64,000 nucleotides of DNA from assembly GCF_024198255.1 (NCBI RefSeq), contig NZ_JAJVKW010000017.1, positions 1 through 64,000 on the forward strand. Reading direction: 5' to 3'. Shown here in pieces: positions 1 to 10,581 of this stretch; within the stretch, counting starts at the first letter, position 1, and each line of letters starts with the position of its first letter. The stretch is from Myxococcus guangdongensis (lineage in GTDB: Bacteria; Myxococcota; Myxococcia; Myxococcales; Myxococcaceae). The notes below the pieces were generated by a model, which searched no databases, was not told the origin of the DNA, and worked only from the letters and a program-made list of their open reading frames with translations. Both the position numbers and the translations under genes were made by a program.

Positions 1-3000
1 CCGCTGCGGCGACCTGTTCCACCGTCAGCGACAGCTCCACGTCCTCGTGGATTCGCTGCACCGGCGTCCCATCCACCTCGCCGAACGTCGTCCTCAGTGA
101 CTCGTGCCTTCGCACCACGTCACGGAATGCTTCCTCCAGCGCCCTCACATCCAGTCGGCCCGTGAGCCGTCGAGCAAACGGGACGTTGTAGGAGATGCCT
201 CCCGTGTCGAGCTGTGAAGTGAGCCACAGGCGCTGCTGCGCGAAGGACTGCGGCACCACGCCACCGTGCGGCTGATGCGTCAGCGGGCTGCGCTGGGCTT
301 CGTGGTCCTCCTCCAATCGCGCCGCGAGCCGCGCCACCGTCGAAGACTCGAACAAGACGCGCACAGGCAGCTCGCGTCCCACCACTTCGCGCAGCCTCGA
401 CATGGCCCGCGTGGCCAGCAACGAGTGCCCGCCCAGCTCGAAGAAATCGTCCTCCACGCCCATCCGCGTCAGGCCCAGCAGCGGGGTCAGGACATCGGCC
501 ACCACCTGCTCCATGGCCGTCCGCGGCGCCACGTACTCACGCCGTGAGGAATCTCCCGCGGGCGAAGGCAGCGCCCTCCGGTCGAGCTTCCCGTTCGGCG
601 TGAGCGGAAGCCCCGGCAGCATCACGATGGCCGAGGGCACCATGTACTCGGGCAGCCGCGCACGCACCCACGCGCGCAGCTCCTGGGACTTCGGGAGCGC
701 GCCCTCCGAGGGGACGCAGTACGCGACGAGCCACCGGCCTCCTGGTCCATCCTCGCGCGCCACCACCGCCACCTCGCGCACGTCCGGATGGCTCGCGAGC
801 ACGGACTCCACCTCGCCCGACTCGATGCGGAAGCCGCGCAGCTTCACCTGGCCGTCCAGCCGCCCCGCGAACTCGAGTGTCCCGTCCCGCCGCCACCGCG
901 CCCGGTCTCCCGTGCGATACAGCCGCACTCCTGGCTCCGCACTGAAGGGATTCGGGACGAACCGCTCGGCGGTCAGCTCCGGTCGACGGAGGTATCCCCA
1001 CGCCAGTCCATCGCCGCCCGTGTACAGCTCGCCCCAGACGCCCACGGGCACGAGCGACATCGCCGCATCCAACACATGGACCTGCGTGTTGGAGATGGGT
1101 CGACCAATCGGCACGGAGCCGTCCACCCTCGCGCCCGCGGTCAACGAATGGCACGTGGTGAACGTGGTGTTCTCCGTGGGCCCATACCCGTTGATGACCG
1201 TTCCACCCCGCGCCAGACGCGCGCGAACGGCGGCCGGTGACACCACGTCGCCACCCGTGAGGAGCTGACGCACTCCGGACAGGGCCTCGGGACGCGTGGC
1301 CATCACCTGCTCGAACAGCGCGGAGGTGAGCCACAGCGTGGTGACGCCATGCCGCGTCAGCCCCTCCTCCAGTTCCTCCACCGAGGGTGTCCTCGGGGAG
1401 AAGACCACGAGCCTCCCGCCATTGAGCAGCGGCCCCCACAGCTCCAGCGTCGCGGCGTCGAAGGAGATGGGCGCGAGCTGGAGGAAGACCTCGTTTGGCC
1501 CCAGCTCCGCGAAGCGGGCGCCCTTCACCAACCTCACCACCGCCCGGTGCGGAATACAGACGCCCTTCGGCCGCCCCGTCGAACCGGAGGTGTACATGAC
1601 GTAGGCGAGCGACTCCGGCGGCACGGGCAACGCCAGGTCGACCTCAGGCTCGTGAGCGAACGCCGCCCCCGAGGGCTCCAACGCAACCCGCTTCACCGAA
1701 CCGGAGGCAAGCCACGGATAGGCCGCGTCCGGCGCCAGCAGGGCCGCGAGCTCCGAGTCCTCGCACATGAAGGCCAGTCGCTCGTCCGGATACGACGGGT
1801 CCAACGGGACGTACGCGGCGCCGGCCTTGAGGATGCCGAGCGTCGCCACCACCATCTCCAGCGAGCGTCGCGCGAAGAGCCCCACCCGGCTCCCGGGCTC
1901 GACGCCCAGTCGACGCAGGTGGTGCGCGAGCTGATTGGCGCGCCGGTTCAGCGCCGCGTACGTCAGGCGCTCACCCTCGAACTCCACCGCGAGGACCTCC
2001 GGCGTCCGCGCCACCTGTGACTCGAACAGCGCGCAGATGCTCGCGTCACGCGGATACTCCGTCCGCGTCGCGTTCCAGTCCGCCAGGAGCAACCCACGCT
2101 CAGCGGCGCTCACGAGCGGAAGCTCGGAGACACTCGACGAGGGACTCGCCACCACCGCCTCGAGCAACGCGACGTAACGCTCGGCCAGTCGCGTCACCGC
2201 CTCCTCGTCGAAGAGGTCCGTGTTGTATTCCCAGTACGTCACCAGGCCGCGACTCGTCTCCCGCGCGAACAGCGTGAGGTCGAACTTCGACACGCCCGGC
2301 TCCAGCGGGACGTCCGTCGCGACGAGCCCGGGAAGACGGAGCGCCGCGGACGGCTCCCCCTGGAGCACGAAGGCCACCTGGAAGAGCGGCGAGCGACTCG
2401 GGTCTCGCTCCAGATGCAGCGCCTCCACCAGCTGCTCGAGTGGGACGTCCTGACGGGCGAAGGCCTCCAGGCACGTCTTGCGGACCTGCCGCAGCAGCGC
2501 CTGGAATGGGACGTCCTCGACCTGGGCCCGCAGGGCCAGCATGTTGGCGAAGAACCCGACCACGCCCTCCAGCTCGCGCAGCCCGCGCCCCGCGAAGGGA
2601 GAGCCCACCACGATGTCGCGCTGCCCGCTGTGACGCGCCAGCAGGACCTGGAAGGCCGCCAGCAGCGTCATGTACAGCGTCACCCCTTCCTTCCGGCTCA
2701 GCTCACGCAGCTTCTCTTCCAGGGCCGGCAGGGGCGGCATCCACTTCAAGGCCCCCGGATAGGTCTGCACGGCGGGACGAGGTCTGTCGGTGGGCAGCTC
2801 CAACACCGGCGACGCTCCCGCCAGCTGCTCCTTCCACCACTCCAGTTGGTTCTCCAGCACCTCCCCCTTCAGCCACTCCCGCTGCCACCTCGCGAAGTCG
2901 GCGTACCGCACCTCCAACGGCGCGTGCTCCACCGCCACCCCTCGCACCCTCGCCCCATACCCCTCCCCCAGCTCCTTCTCCAGCAACCTCACCGACCAGC

Positions 3001-3481
3001 CGTCGAACACGATGTGATGCACCACCCACACCAGCACGTGCTCTTCTTCCCCCAGCTTCAACACCTTCGCCCTCAGCAGCGGTCCTCGCTCCAGGTCGAA
3101 CGGACGCTGGGCCTCCTCCTCGACCTTCGGCAACACGTCCGCGGCCGCCACCTCCTCCACCTCCAGCCACAGCTCCACGTCCTCGTGGATCCGCTGCACC
3201 GGCTTCCCATCCACCTCCCCGAAGGTCGTCCGCAGGGACTCGTGCCTGCGCACCACATCCTGCAACGCGCCCTCCAGCGCGCCCACGTCCAGTCGGCCCG
3301 TGAGACGTACCGCGAAGGGCGCGTTGTAGGACGTTCCTCCCGCGTCGAGCTGCGAGAGGAACCACAACCGCTGCTGCGCGAAGGACTGCTCCGCCACGCC
3401 GTCATGCGGCTGGTGCGTCAGCGGAGGCCGACGGATCGTCCGCTCCGGCTTCGTGGCGATGGACGGCTCGCTCCGCATCAT
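1..3481 (-). CDS. Nonribosomal peptide synthetase, C-A-PCP-C..., 3' end cut by window edge
   Basis: Modular enzyme that activates an amino acid as its adenylate, loads it on a carrier protein and condenses it with the upstream acyl chain. The first 1,160 residues are visible. The first condensation domain (about 20-450) has HHIVFDG at 155-161. The adenylation domain (about 470-940) has the A3 loop YTSGSTGRPKG near 630 and GYGPTEN near 760. The carrier domain has LGGHS with the phosphopantetheine Ser at 1020, and a second condensation domain begins near 1060. My hand alignment to PheA gives the pocket code D-A-L-W-L-G-G-T-F. The substrate is not assigned, but the leading Asp fits an alpha-amino acid. 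The ATG at 3481 shares its A with the TGA of the upstream cyclodeaminase gene, so the two are translationally coupled. Starting with a C domain suggests a middle module or lipo-initiation. The rest lies outside the window. Confidence 0.95.
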   Translation of the reverse strand, partial: MMRSEPSIATKPERTIRRPPLTHQPHDGVAEQSFAQQRLWFLSQLDAGGTSYNAPFAVRLTGRLDVGALEGALQDVVRRHESLRTTFGEVDGKPVQRIHEDVELWLEVEEVAAADVLPKVEEEAQRPFDLERGPLLRAKVLKLGEEEHVLVWVVHHIVFDGWSVRLLEKELGEGYGARVRGVAVEHAPLEVRYADFARWQREWLKGEVLENQLEWWKEQLAGASPVLELPTDRPRPAVQTYPGALKWMPPLPALEEKLRELSRKEGVTLYMTLLAAFQVLLARHSGQRDIVVGSPFAGRGLRELEGVVGFFANMLALRAQVEDVPFQALLRQVRKTCLEAFARQDVPLEQLVEALHLERDPSRSPLFQVAFVLQGEPSAALRLPGLVATDVPLEPGVSKFDLTLFARETSRGLVTYWEYNTDLFDEEAVTRLAERYVALLEAVVASPSSSVSELPLVSAAERGLLLADWNATRTEYPRDASICALFESQVARTPEVLAVEFEGERLTYAALNRRANQLAHHLRRLGVEPGSRVGLFARRSLEMVVATLGILKAGAAYVPLDPSYPDERLAFMCEDSELAALLAPDAAYPWLASGSVKRVALEPSGAAFAHEPEVDLALPVPPESLAYVMYTSGSTGRPKGVCIPHRAVVRLVKGARFAELGPNEVFLQLAPISFDAATLELWGPLLNGGRLVVFSPRTPSVEELEEGLTRHGVTTLWLTSALFEQVMATRPEALSGVRQLLTGGDVVSPAAVRARLARGGTVINGYGPTENTTFTTCHSLTAGARVDGSVPIGRPISNTQVHVLDAAMSLVPVGVWGELYTGGDGLAWGYLRRPELTAERFVPNPFSAEPGVRLYRTGDRARWRRDGTLEFAGRLDGQVKLRGFRIESGEVESVLASHPDVREVAVVAREDGPGGRWLVAYCVPSEGALPKSQELRAWVRARLPEYMVPSAIVMLPGLPLTPNGKLDRRALPSPAGDSSRREYVAPRTAMEQVVADVLTPLLGLTRMGVEDDFFELGGHSLLATRAMSRLREVVGRELPVRVLFESSTVARLAARLEEDHEAQRSPLTHQPHGGVVPQSFAQQRLWLTSQLDTGGISYNVPFARRLTGRLDVRALEEAFRDVVRRHESLRTTFGEVDGTPVQRIHEDVELSLTVEQVAAA

Positions 3482-4581
3482 CACGCCACTCGAATCGTGG
3501 GCCGAGGTCCCTCCGGCGCGCCCTGCCCCGACTGTCCCGGATGCTCCGGCAGGAGCAGGTCGTACGGATTCATCGCGTCACCCGCCAGGCACTCCAGCTC
3601 CACGTCCAATCCCAACCCATGACGTCGCGCCAGCGCGATGAGCACGCCCGTCACCGCCTCGTCCTCCAACGAGAACCCCGTGGAGTCGAACACCGTGGAC
3701 CGCTCCCGCCACTCCCCGAACCGCTCGGGATGCTGGACCACCTCGATGATGCCCGGACCAATCTGCTCGGGCCGCAGCTGCTGGCACTCCCCTTCCACCA
3801 GCGCCTGCGGCAGGAAGTCCGGACACACCAGGCTGCGCTCCAGCAGCGAGCGAGGCAGCTCCAACTTCCCCGGCAGGTCCGAGCCCACCGCGTTGACGTG
3901 CACCCACGGCTTGAACCGCCCGTCCTCCAACACCGGCCCCTCCCCCACGCCCACCGACGTCACCGTGCACACGATGTCCGCCTCCGCCTCCACCATCTCC
4001 AACGGCACGGCCCGGACATCCAATCCCAGGAACCCCGCCCGCCCCGCGAACGAGCGCTGCGCCACCGGGTCCACGTCAAAGACAAGCACCCTCTCAATGG
4101 AAAACAACCGCGACAGCGCATGCAACTGCGTCACCGCCTGGGCGCCGGCGCCCACCAGCCCCACCACCCGACTCTCCGGATGCGCCAGGTGCCGGCTGGC
4201 GATGGCGGACGCGGCCCCCGTGCGCAGCGCCGTCGCCAGCACTCCGTCCACCAGCGCCGTCAGGTGGCCCGTCGCGCAGTCATAGACACTGTTCGTCGCG
4301 ATGATGGTGGGAACCCCGTACCGTCTGGGATTCATCGGGTTGTAGCCGACAACTTTGATGGTGATGGATTCGCCCTGCCGCATGACCGGCATCCACTCGA
4401 GCACGCCCGTCCGGGTGTTGCGCAGCGTGAAACCCTCGCGCTGCCGAAGCTCCGTGCGAGCGAGGTCGAACGTTCGGAAAGCCGTCTCCACCGACTCGAT
4501 GACCCGGTCCATCAGGACATCGATTCCCACTTCGTGCACGAGCCTGCGCAAGTCCGCCTGGGTGACGAGGAGTGTCTTCAC
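3481..4581 (-). CDS. Ornithine cyclodeaminase / SbnB-family NAD-dependent enzyme
   Basis: Mu-crystallin/ornithine cyclodeaminase fold. Family members make proline from ornithine, pipecolate from lysine, or (SbnB-like) precursors of 2,3-diaminopropionate, all common NRPS building blocks. Visible features are SITIKVVGYNP with the substrate Lys near residue 76, the VDG...ATALRTGAAS core near 112-125, and the Rossmann motif GAGAQA at 144-149. I chose GTG at 4581 because GAGGGAG lies five bases upstream, giving 366 residues, the usual family length. A TTG at 4644 would add 21 residues with no family match. It is the first gene of the NRPS operon and overlaps the next start. The likely role is supplying a non-standard amino acid for the peptide. 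Which reaction it catalyses cannot be read from the sequence. Confidence 0.9.
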   Translation of the reverse strand: MKTLLVTQADLRRLVHEVGIDVLMDRVIESVETAFRTFDLARTELRQREGFTLRNTRTGVLEWMPVMRQGESITIKVVGYNPMNPRRYGVPTIIATNSVYDCATGHLTALVDGVLATALRTGAASAIASRHLAHPESRVVGLVGAGAQAVTQLHALSRLFSIERVLVFDVDPVAQRSFAGRAGFLGLDVRAVPLEMVEAEADIVCTVTSVGVGEGPVLEDGRFKPWVHVNAVGSDLPGKLELPRSLLERSLVCPDFLPQALVEGECQQLRPEQIGPGIIEVVQHPERFGEWRERSTVFDSTGFSLEDEAVTGVLIALARRHGLGLDVELECLAGDAMNPYDLLLPEHPGQSGQGAPEGPRPTIRVA

Positions 4582-4766
4582 GGGCGCTCCCTCAGCCTGG
4601 AGATGCGCGCACTCTGCATCAACCCGTGTCACCTGTGAAGACAATCAAAACATTCTGACATCTCTTTACGCACCCAGAAGAATAATCACCCCTGATTGCC
4701 CATGACCACACTTGCCGACATTGCACGTTTTACACGAACTAAGGACAAGCCCTATCATCTCGAGCC
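4582..4766. promoter_or_regulatory. Divergent intergenic region, AT-richer, likely NRPS operon promoter
   Basis: These 185 bases separate the leftward NRPS operon from a rightward membrane-protein gene. The part from about 4635 to 4760 is visibly richer in A/T than anything around it. It should hold both promoters. I see no convincing -35/-10 or -24/-12 pair, so no start point is proposed. Confidence 0.4.
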
Positions 4767-5798
4767 GTGAGCACACGAACGGACACCGCGACGCTGTCCT
4801 GGGGTTGGGTTCGCAATCCCAGGTTCGACCTCTTCTTCATCCTTGGTACGGCGGGCCTGGGGCTCGCCTTCTCACTGGCGGCGCTGGCCCGGCCGTCCCT
4901 GTTCCCCGTGCTGTTGATGGTGGACGTGTGGCTGCTCGGCTACCACCACGTGGTGTCGACCTTCACGCGGCTGGGCTTCGACGCGGAGAGCCGGCGCCAG
5001 CACCGCTTCCACCTGTGGGTGCTGCCGGGGCTCGTCTTCGCGGCGACGTTCGCCGTGTACCAGGCGGGGGGCGTCTGGCCGCTGATGTCGGTCTACTTCT
5101 ACTGGCAGGGCTGGCACTACCTGCGGCAGAGCTACGGCGTCAGCCGAATCCTGGACCGCGCCTCGAAGCGGCCCGCGGCGGACAACCCCGCCACCGCGTG
5201 GATGCTCTACCTGCTGCCGCTCGCGGGCCTGCTGTACCGCTCCGCGCAGGGCTCCACCACCTTCCTCAAGCTGGAGGTGCGGATGCTGCCGGTGCCCTGG
5301 GAGGCAGCGTGGGCCGCGGCGGCGTGCGCGCTGGTGGCCTTCGTGGCGTGGGTGGTGCTGCAGGCGCGGGTGCTGCGCTCGGGCGCGGGCAGCCCCGCCC
5401 AGACGCTCTACCTGGCCACGCACGCGGGCATGTTCGCCCTGGGCTACTTCGTCATCCCGAGCCTGGAGACGGGCTGGCTGGGCCTCAATGTCTGGCACAA
5501 CGCCCAGTACATCCTCATCGTCTGGCTGTTCCACAACCGGCGCTTCAAGGAGCAGGTCAGCCCCGAGCACCGCTTCCTGTCCACGCTGAGCCAGAGCCGG
5601 CGGATGCTCCAGTACCTGGTGGTGTGCGTGGCGCTGTCCGCGCTGCTCTACACGTTCATCCTGCGCGGACTCTCGTGGATTCCAGCGGCCAGCCTGCTCA
5701 TCGTGCAGACGCTCAACTTCCACCACTACATCGTCGACAGCCTCATCTGGAAGGTGAGGCAGCCGGCGGTGCGGCGAAACCTGGGGCTCGCCGCGTGA
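4767..5798 (+). CDS. Multi-pass membrane protein with conserved-looking His motifs, function unknown
   Basis: A 343-residue integral membrane protein, probably in the inner membrane, with about eight hydrophobic segments. His residues sit at or next to membrane segments: GYHHVVSTF near 58-66, YWQGWHYLRQ near 112-121, VWHNAQYI near 246-253 and LNFHHYIVD near 315-323. That arrangement recalls membrane di-metal or haem-binding enzymes (desaturase or hydroxylase-like), but no classical HxxHH set is complete and I do not assign a reaction. Start is GTG at 4767. The gene is divergent from the NRPS operon and convergent with eno, so it is probably transcribed alone. A tailoring role for the NRPS product is possible from position only. 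Confidence 0.85.
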   Translation: MSTRTDTATLSWGWVRNPRFDLFFILGTAGLGLAFSLAALARPSLFPVLLMVDVWLLGYHHVVSTFTRLGFDAESRRQHRFHLWVLPGLVFAATFAVYQAGGVWPLMSVYFYWQGWHYLRQSYGVSRILDRASKRPAADNPATAWMLYLLPLAGLLYRSAQGSTTFLKLEVRMLPVPWEAAWAAAACALVAFVAWVVLQARVLRSGAGSPAQTLYLATHAGMFALGYFVIPSLETGWLGLNVWHNAQYILIVWLFHNRRFKEQVSPEHRFLSTLSQSRRMLQYLVVCVALSALLYTFILRGLSWIPAASLLIVQTLNFHHYIVDSLIWKVRQPAVRRNLGLAA

Positions 5799-5811
5799 TG
5801 CGCAGACCAGG

Positions 5812-5843
5812 AGGGCCGCGAGGGTTCAAGCCCCGCGGCCCCT
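5812..5843. terminator. Hairpin between convergent genes
   Basis: AGGGCCGCG pairs with CGCGGCCCCT around a TTCAAG loop, with a one-base bulge in the G/C stem. It lies in the 55-base gap between the stop of the membrane-protein gene and the stop of eno, so it could end transcription from both sides. There is no T tract, which keeps this tentative. Confidence 0.45.
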
Positions 5844-5853
5844 GGCGTCGTGC

Positions 5854-7197
<1,344 letters not shown>

Positions 7198-10100
7198 TCA
7201 GGCGCTCCGGGCCTCGCGCTCCGCGTGGTACTGCTCGATGGAGAGGTTGCGCACGCGGGAGCGACGCCCCTCCTCGTTGTGCACGTAGCCCACGCTGGCC
7301 ACGTACGGTTCGATGACGCGAATCTTCTGCAGCGGCGTCACGATGAGCAGCTGCAGGTCCAACCGGCGGAACAGCTCCAGGCCGTACGCCGCGGACTCGT
7401 CCGAGCCCCGGCCGAAGGCCTCGTCGATGACCACGAAGCGGAACGAGCGCGAGCGCGTCTCGCCCCACTGCAGGCCGAACTGGTAGGCGAGGCTCGCGGC
7501 CAGCACCGTGTACGCGAGCTTCTCCTTCTGTCCGCCCGACTTGCCGCCCGAGTCCGCGTAGTGCTCGTGCTCCTGGTCGTCCGCGCGCCAGCGCTCGGAG
7601 GCGGAGAAGCTGAACCAGTTGCGCACGTCCGTCACGCGCTGGGTCCACTTCGCGTCCGCGTCCGCGAAGCCCTCGCGGCCCCGGAAGCGCTCGATGATGC
7701 GTTTGACGTCCAGGAACTTCTGCTCGGAGTAGGCGTCCTCCTCCGCGCCGACGAGCGTGCCCTCGATGCAGGCGCGCAGGTCCTGCTGGAACTCGCGGAT
7801 GTCCGCGTCCTGGGTGGGGGACAACTCCAGGACGATGTAGCGGTCCGGGTTGTAGTCGATGGCCCGCAGCGAGCGGTTGATGGTGTCCACCCGCTCGCGG
7901 ATGCCGTGCCGCTCCCGGTGGAGCTGCGCCTGGAAGTTGGCCACCTCGCGGATGGTGTTCTCGTTGAGCAGGCGCTTGAAGCGCTCCTCGAAGCGGGGCA
8001 GGTCGTCCGCGCGCAGCGACTCGAGCAGCGTCACGTACTCCCTGGCCGCCTCCAGGCTCGCGCCCAGCTCCTGGGTCTCCACCGGGAACTCCGCGCGGTA
8101 GGCCTGCATCGCGGACAGCAGCGCGTCGCGCACCCGCTCCAGCTTGCGCGCGTCGCCGTCGATGCGCGACTGGAGCCGCTCCCGCACCTGACGCTCGCGC
8201 TCGTCGCACGCCTCCGCCTCGAGCAGCAGCTCGCCCTGCCCTTCCGCACAGAGCTCCGCCACGCGCGGGAAGCAGGCCCGGACCGACTCGGGCGTCTCGC
8301 TCGCCGTGCGCTGACACGTCGCCAGCGTCCGCCGCGCCGCCTCCTCCTTCTCCTCCTGCCGGCCCTGGCGCTTCTCGACCGCCTTCAGCGCGGTGTCCGT
8401 CGCCGCCAGCTCCGTCTCGATGGCGGCGAGCTGACGCTCGAAGCCCCGGAGCACGTCGGACTCGCCCTCCAGCTCGCCCAGCCGGGCCTCCCGGCGCTGG
8501 ATGTCGCTGGCCACCGAGCGCCAGTCCAGCTCCCGGAAGTTGTCGAACACCGCGAGCTGTCCCAGCTGCTCGGCCTGCTGACACAGCCGCGCGTGACGCT
8601 GCTCCTGCGCCTCCCACTTCGCCGAGGCCGCCTGGAGCCGCGTCTCCAGGCCCTTGCCCTCCGACTCCAGAGACTGCCGCTTGGAGTCGTTCGTCCAGCC
8701 GAGCACCCACTGGGAGCGGTCATCGATGCGCCGCCGGTCGTCCTTCAGGTGACGCTCCCCGCCCGTCTTCACCTGCCCCGAGCGGGACAGGGCCTGACGC
8801 GCGCGATGGAACTGCTCCGGCGTGTCGCAGCACGTGTAGTCGAACTGCCGCGCGAGCTGGGCCGAGAGCCACCCGCCCATGTGCGAGCCGGGCTTGATGA
8901 GCAGCTTGCCCGGGAGGGAATCGGGGCGAGGCTCCAGGGGCCTCGCGAGCCCATCCTCGCGGACGCGGTAGTAGACCAGCCGCTCGTTCAAGTGGGTGCG
9001 CTCCACCCACTGGCTCACCCGGGGGTAGTCCGCGTCCGCCACCAGCAACGAGGTGCCCAGCGAGTACAGCACGCGCTCGATGGCGCCTGTCCAATCCCGC
9101 GCCTCGTCGCGCACGCGCAGCAGCTCACCGGCGAACGGCAGCGCCTCCTCGGGCAGCCCCAGGTCCGCGCACAGCCGGGCGCGCAGATGCAGGAAGCGCG
9201 CGGGGATGTTCGAGCGCTGACGGCGCAGCGACTCGAGTTCGACGGCCACGGCCTCGTGCGACTTCTTCAAGTCGCGCAGCTCGATGCCCAGCTCGGTGCG
9301 TACCTCCTGCACCTCGGCCAGCTCGCTCGCCGCCACCTCGCGTTGGAGCTGGATGGCGCGCGTGTTGGACAGGAAGAGGTCCAGGTCCGTGGCGGCGGGC
9401 AAGCCCACCGACTGGGCCATCCGCGCGTAGCGGTCCGACTTCAGCGCGCGCTCGTCCCGCTCGCGCCGCCGCTGCGTCAGCTCCGCCTTCTCCGTCTCCA
9501 GCCGGTCTCCACCGTTGGCGGAGATGGCCTGACGAAGGCCATCGCGCTCCGTACCCTGCCGCTCACGCTGCTCGCGAAGCTGCTCCGCCTCCACGCGCAG
9601 CTTCTCGCGCTCGTCGCGCACGCGGGTGAGCCGCTCCTCGAACAGCCGCGCCTTCTGCTCGGAGAACCAGGGCCGGAGCGCCTCCCGGCACAGCCGGAGC
9701 GCTTCGAGCTCCCGCGAAAGGACCGCATGACGCTCGTGGTCCGCCACCAGCGGCTCCAGGCGGCTCACCCGCCGCTTCGCCTGGAGCACGGCCTCGTGCG
9801 CGCGGTGCAAGTCGTCGAAGTGGCCGATGAGCGCCGACAGCCGCGTCTCCACGTCGAAGGGCGGCAGCATGTGGTGGCGCACGAAGTCCGTGAGGTTGCC
9901 CACCGACTTCATCGACACCGTCTGGAGGAACAGGTCCAGCGCCTGCTCGTTCTCCAGCCCGAAGCGCCGCCGGAACGCGGCCTGATACGGCGGGAAGGTC
10001 TCGTGCACCTCGCGGGCGAGCGACTTGAGGCGCTTCTTCAGCGCGTTCAGGTCCGAGCCGCAGCGCGAGAAGTGCTCGGCGATGGAGAGCTTCCCATCCG

Positions 10101-10581
10101 CCACGACGTAGAGCCGCACCGGCTGTCCCTCCGGCTCCCGCATCCACATCACCTGCACGAGCGTGACGTCCTGCCCGTAGCCCTCGTTGTGGAAGTGCGC
10201 CAGCAGCACCGAGTACGTCGGCGCGTCACGCAGGTAGACGGGCCGCGCGACCTGCCCCGCGTCGCCGCGCTCGGACTTGTATTGGCCGCGCACGTACGAG
10301 CGCAGGTTGCGCTCCTTCGCCTCCGCGCCCGCCGCCTTGTTGTAGGCCAGCTTCTGCGGCGGGACGAAGAGCGTCACCAGCCCGTCCACCAGCGTCGACT
10401 TGCCCGAGCCGATGTCGCCCGTCAGCAGTCCACTCTCCCCATGCAGGTCCAGATGCCAGACATGCTGGTGGAAGGTGCCCCAGTTGTAGACCTCGAACCG
10501 GTGGAGCCGGAACCCCGCGCGCTCGTTGGGCGCGCCGATGTCCAGCAGGTCCGCCTGGGTGAGGGGTCGCACCGTGCTCAT
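7198..10581 (-). CDS. jetC: JetC / MksB-like SMC ATPase of a Wadjet-type condensin
   Basis: SMC-like ATPase of a MukBEF-related condensin. In Wadjet systems JetC with JetA and JetB extrudes DNA loops and senses small circular DNA. The protein has 1,127 residues. Walker A GDIGSGKST is at 55-63 in an N-terminal head, long Glu/Arg-rich coiled-coil stretches run from about 250 to 960, and a C-terminal head has the ABC signature SGGQKEKLAY near 1014 and Walker B FVVIDEAFG near 1047. The head sequence is of the SbcC/MukB Walker-B type, not canonical Smc. ATG at 10581 overlaps the jetB stop by four bases (ATGA). An in-frame extension to 11088 lies inside jetB and is rejected. No JetD gene follows; eno comes next. 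Confidence 0.92.
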   Translation of the reverse strand: MSTVRPLTQADLLDIGAPNERAGFRLHRFEVYNWGTFHQHVWHLDLHGESGLLTGDIGSGKSTLVDGLVTLFVPPQKLAYNKAAGAEAKERNLRSYVRGQYKSERGDAGQVARPVYLRDAPTYSVLLAHFHNEGYGQDVTLVQVMWMREPEGQPVRLYVVADGKLSIAEHFSRCGSDLNALKKRLKSLAREVHETFPPYQAAFRRRFGLENEQALDLFLQTVSMKSVGNLTDFVRHHMLPPFDVETRLSALIGHFDDLHRAHEAVLQAKRRVSRLEPLVADHERHAVLSRELEALRLCREALRPWFSEQKARLFEERLTRVRDEREKLRVEAEQLREQRERQGTERDGLRQAISANGGDRLETEKAELTQRRRERDERALKSDRYARMAQSVGLPAATDLDLFLSNTRAIQLQREVAASELAEVQEVRTELGIELRDLKKSHEAVAVELESLRRQRSNIPARFLHLRARLCADLGLPEEALPFAGELLRVRDEARDWTGAIERVLYSLGTSLLVADADYPRVSQWVERTHLNERLVYYRVREDGLARPLEPRPDSLPGKLLIKPGSHMGGWLSAQLARQFDYTCCDTPEQFHRARQALSRSGQVKTGGERHLKDDRRRIDDRSQWVLGWTNDSKRQSLESEGKGLETRLQAASAKWEAQEQRHARLCQQAEQLGQLAVFDNFRELDWRSVASDIQRREARLGELEGESDVLRGFERQLAAIETELAATDTALKAVEKRQGRQEEKEEAARRTLATCQRTASETPESVRACFPRVAELCAEGQGELLLEAEACDERERQVRERLQSRIDGDARKLERVRDALLSAMQAYRAEFPVETQELGASLEAAREYVTLLESLRADDLPRFEERFKRLLNENTIREVANFQAQLHRERHGIRERVDTINRSLRAIDYNPDRYIVLELSPTQDADIREFQQDLRACIEGTLVGAEEDAYSEQKFLDVKRIIERFRGREGFADADAKWTQRVTDVRNWFSFSASERWRADDQEHEHYADSGGKSGGQKEKLAYTVLAASLAYQFGLQWGETRSRSFRFVVIDEAFGRGSDESAAYGLELFRRLDLQLLIVTPLQKIRVIEPYVASVGYVHNEEGRRSRVRNLSIEQYHAEREARSA

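Noticed and set aside
5815-5845. A tRNA T-arm-like GGTTCAAGCCC next to a G/C acceptor-like stretch
   Set aside because: The T stem has a mismatch and no matching D arm, anticodon arm or acceptor partner lies upstream. The bases are better explained as a hairpin between convergent genes.
7198-10581. JetC as SbcC, RecN or canonical Smc
   Set aside because: Its neighbours are DUF4194- and DUF3375-type subunits in the Wadjet/Mks order, and the N-terminal start and head motifs fit MukB/MksB-type proteins.
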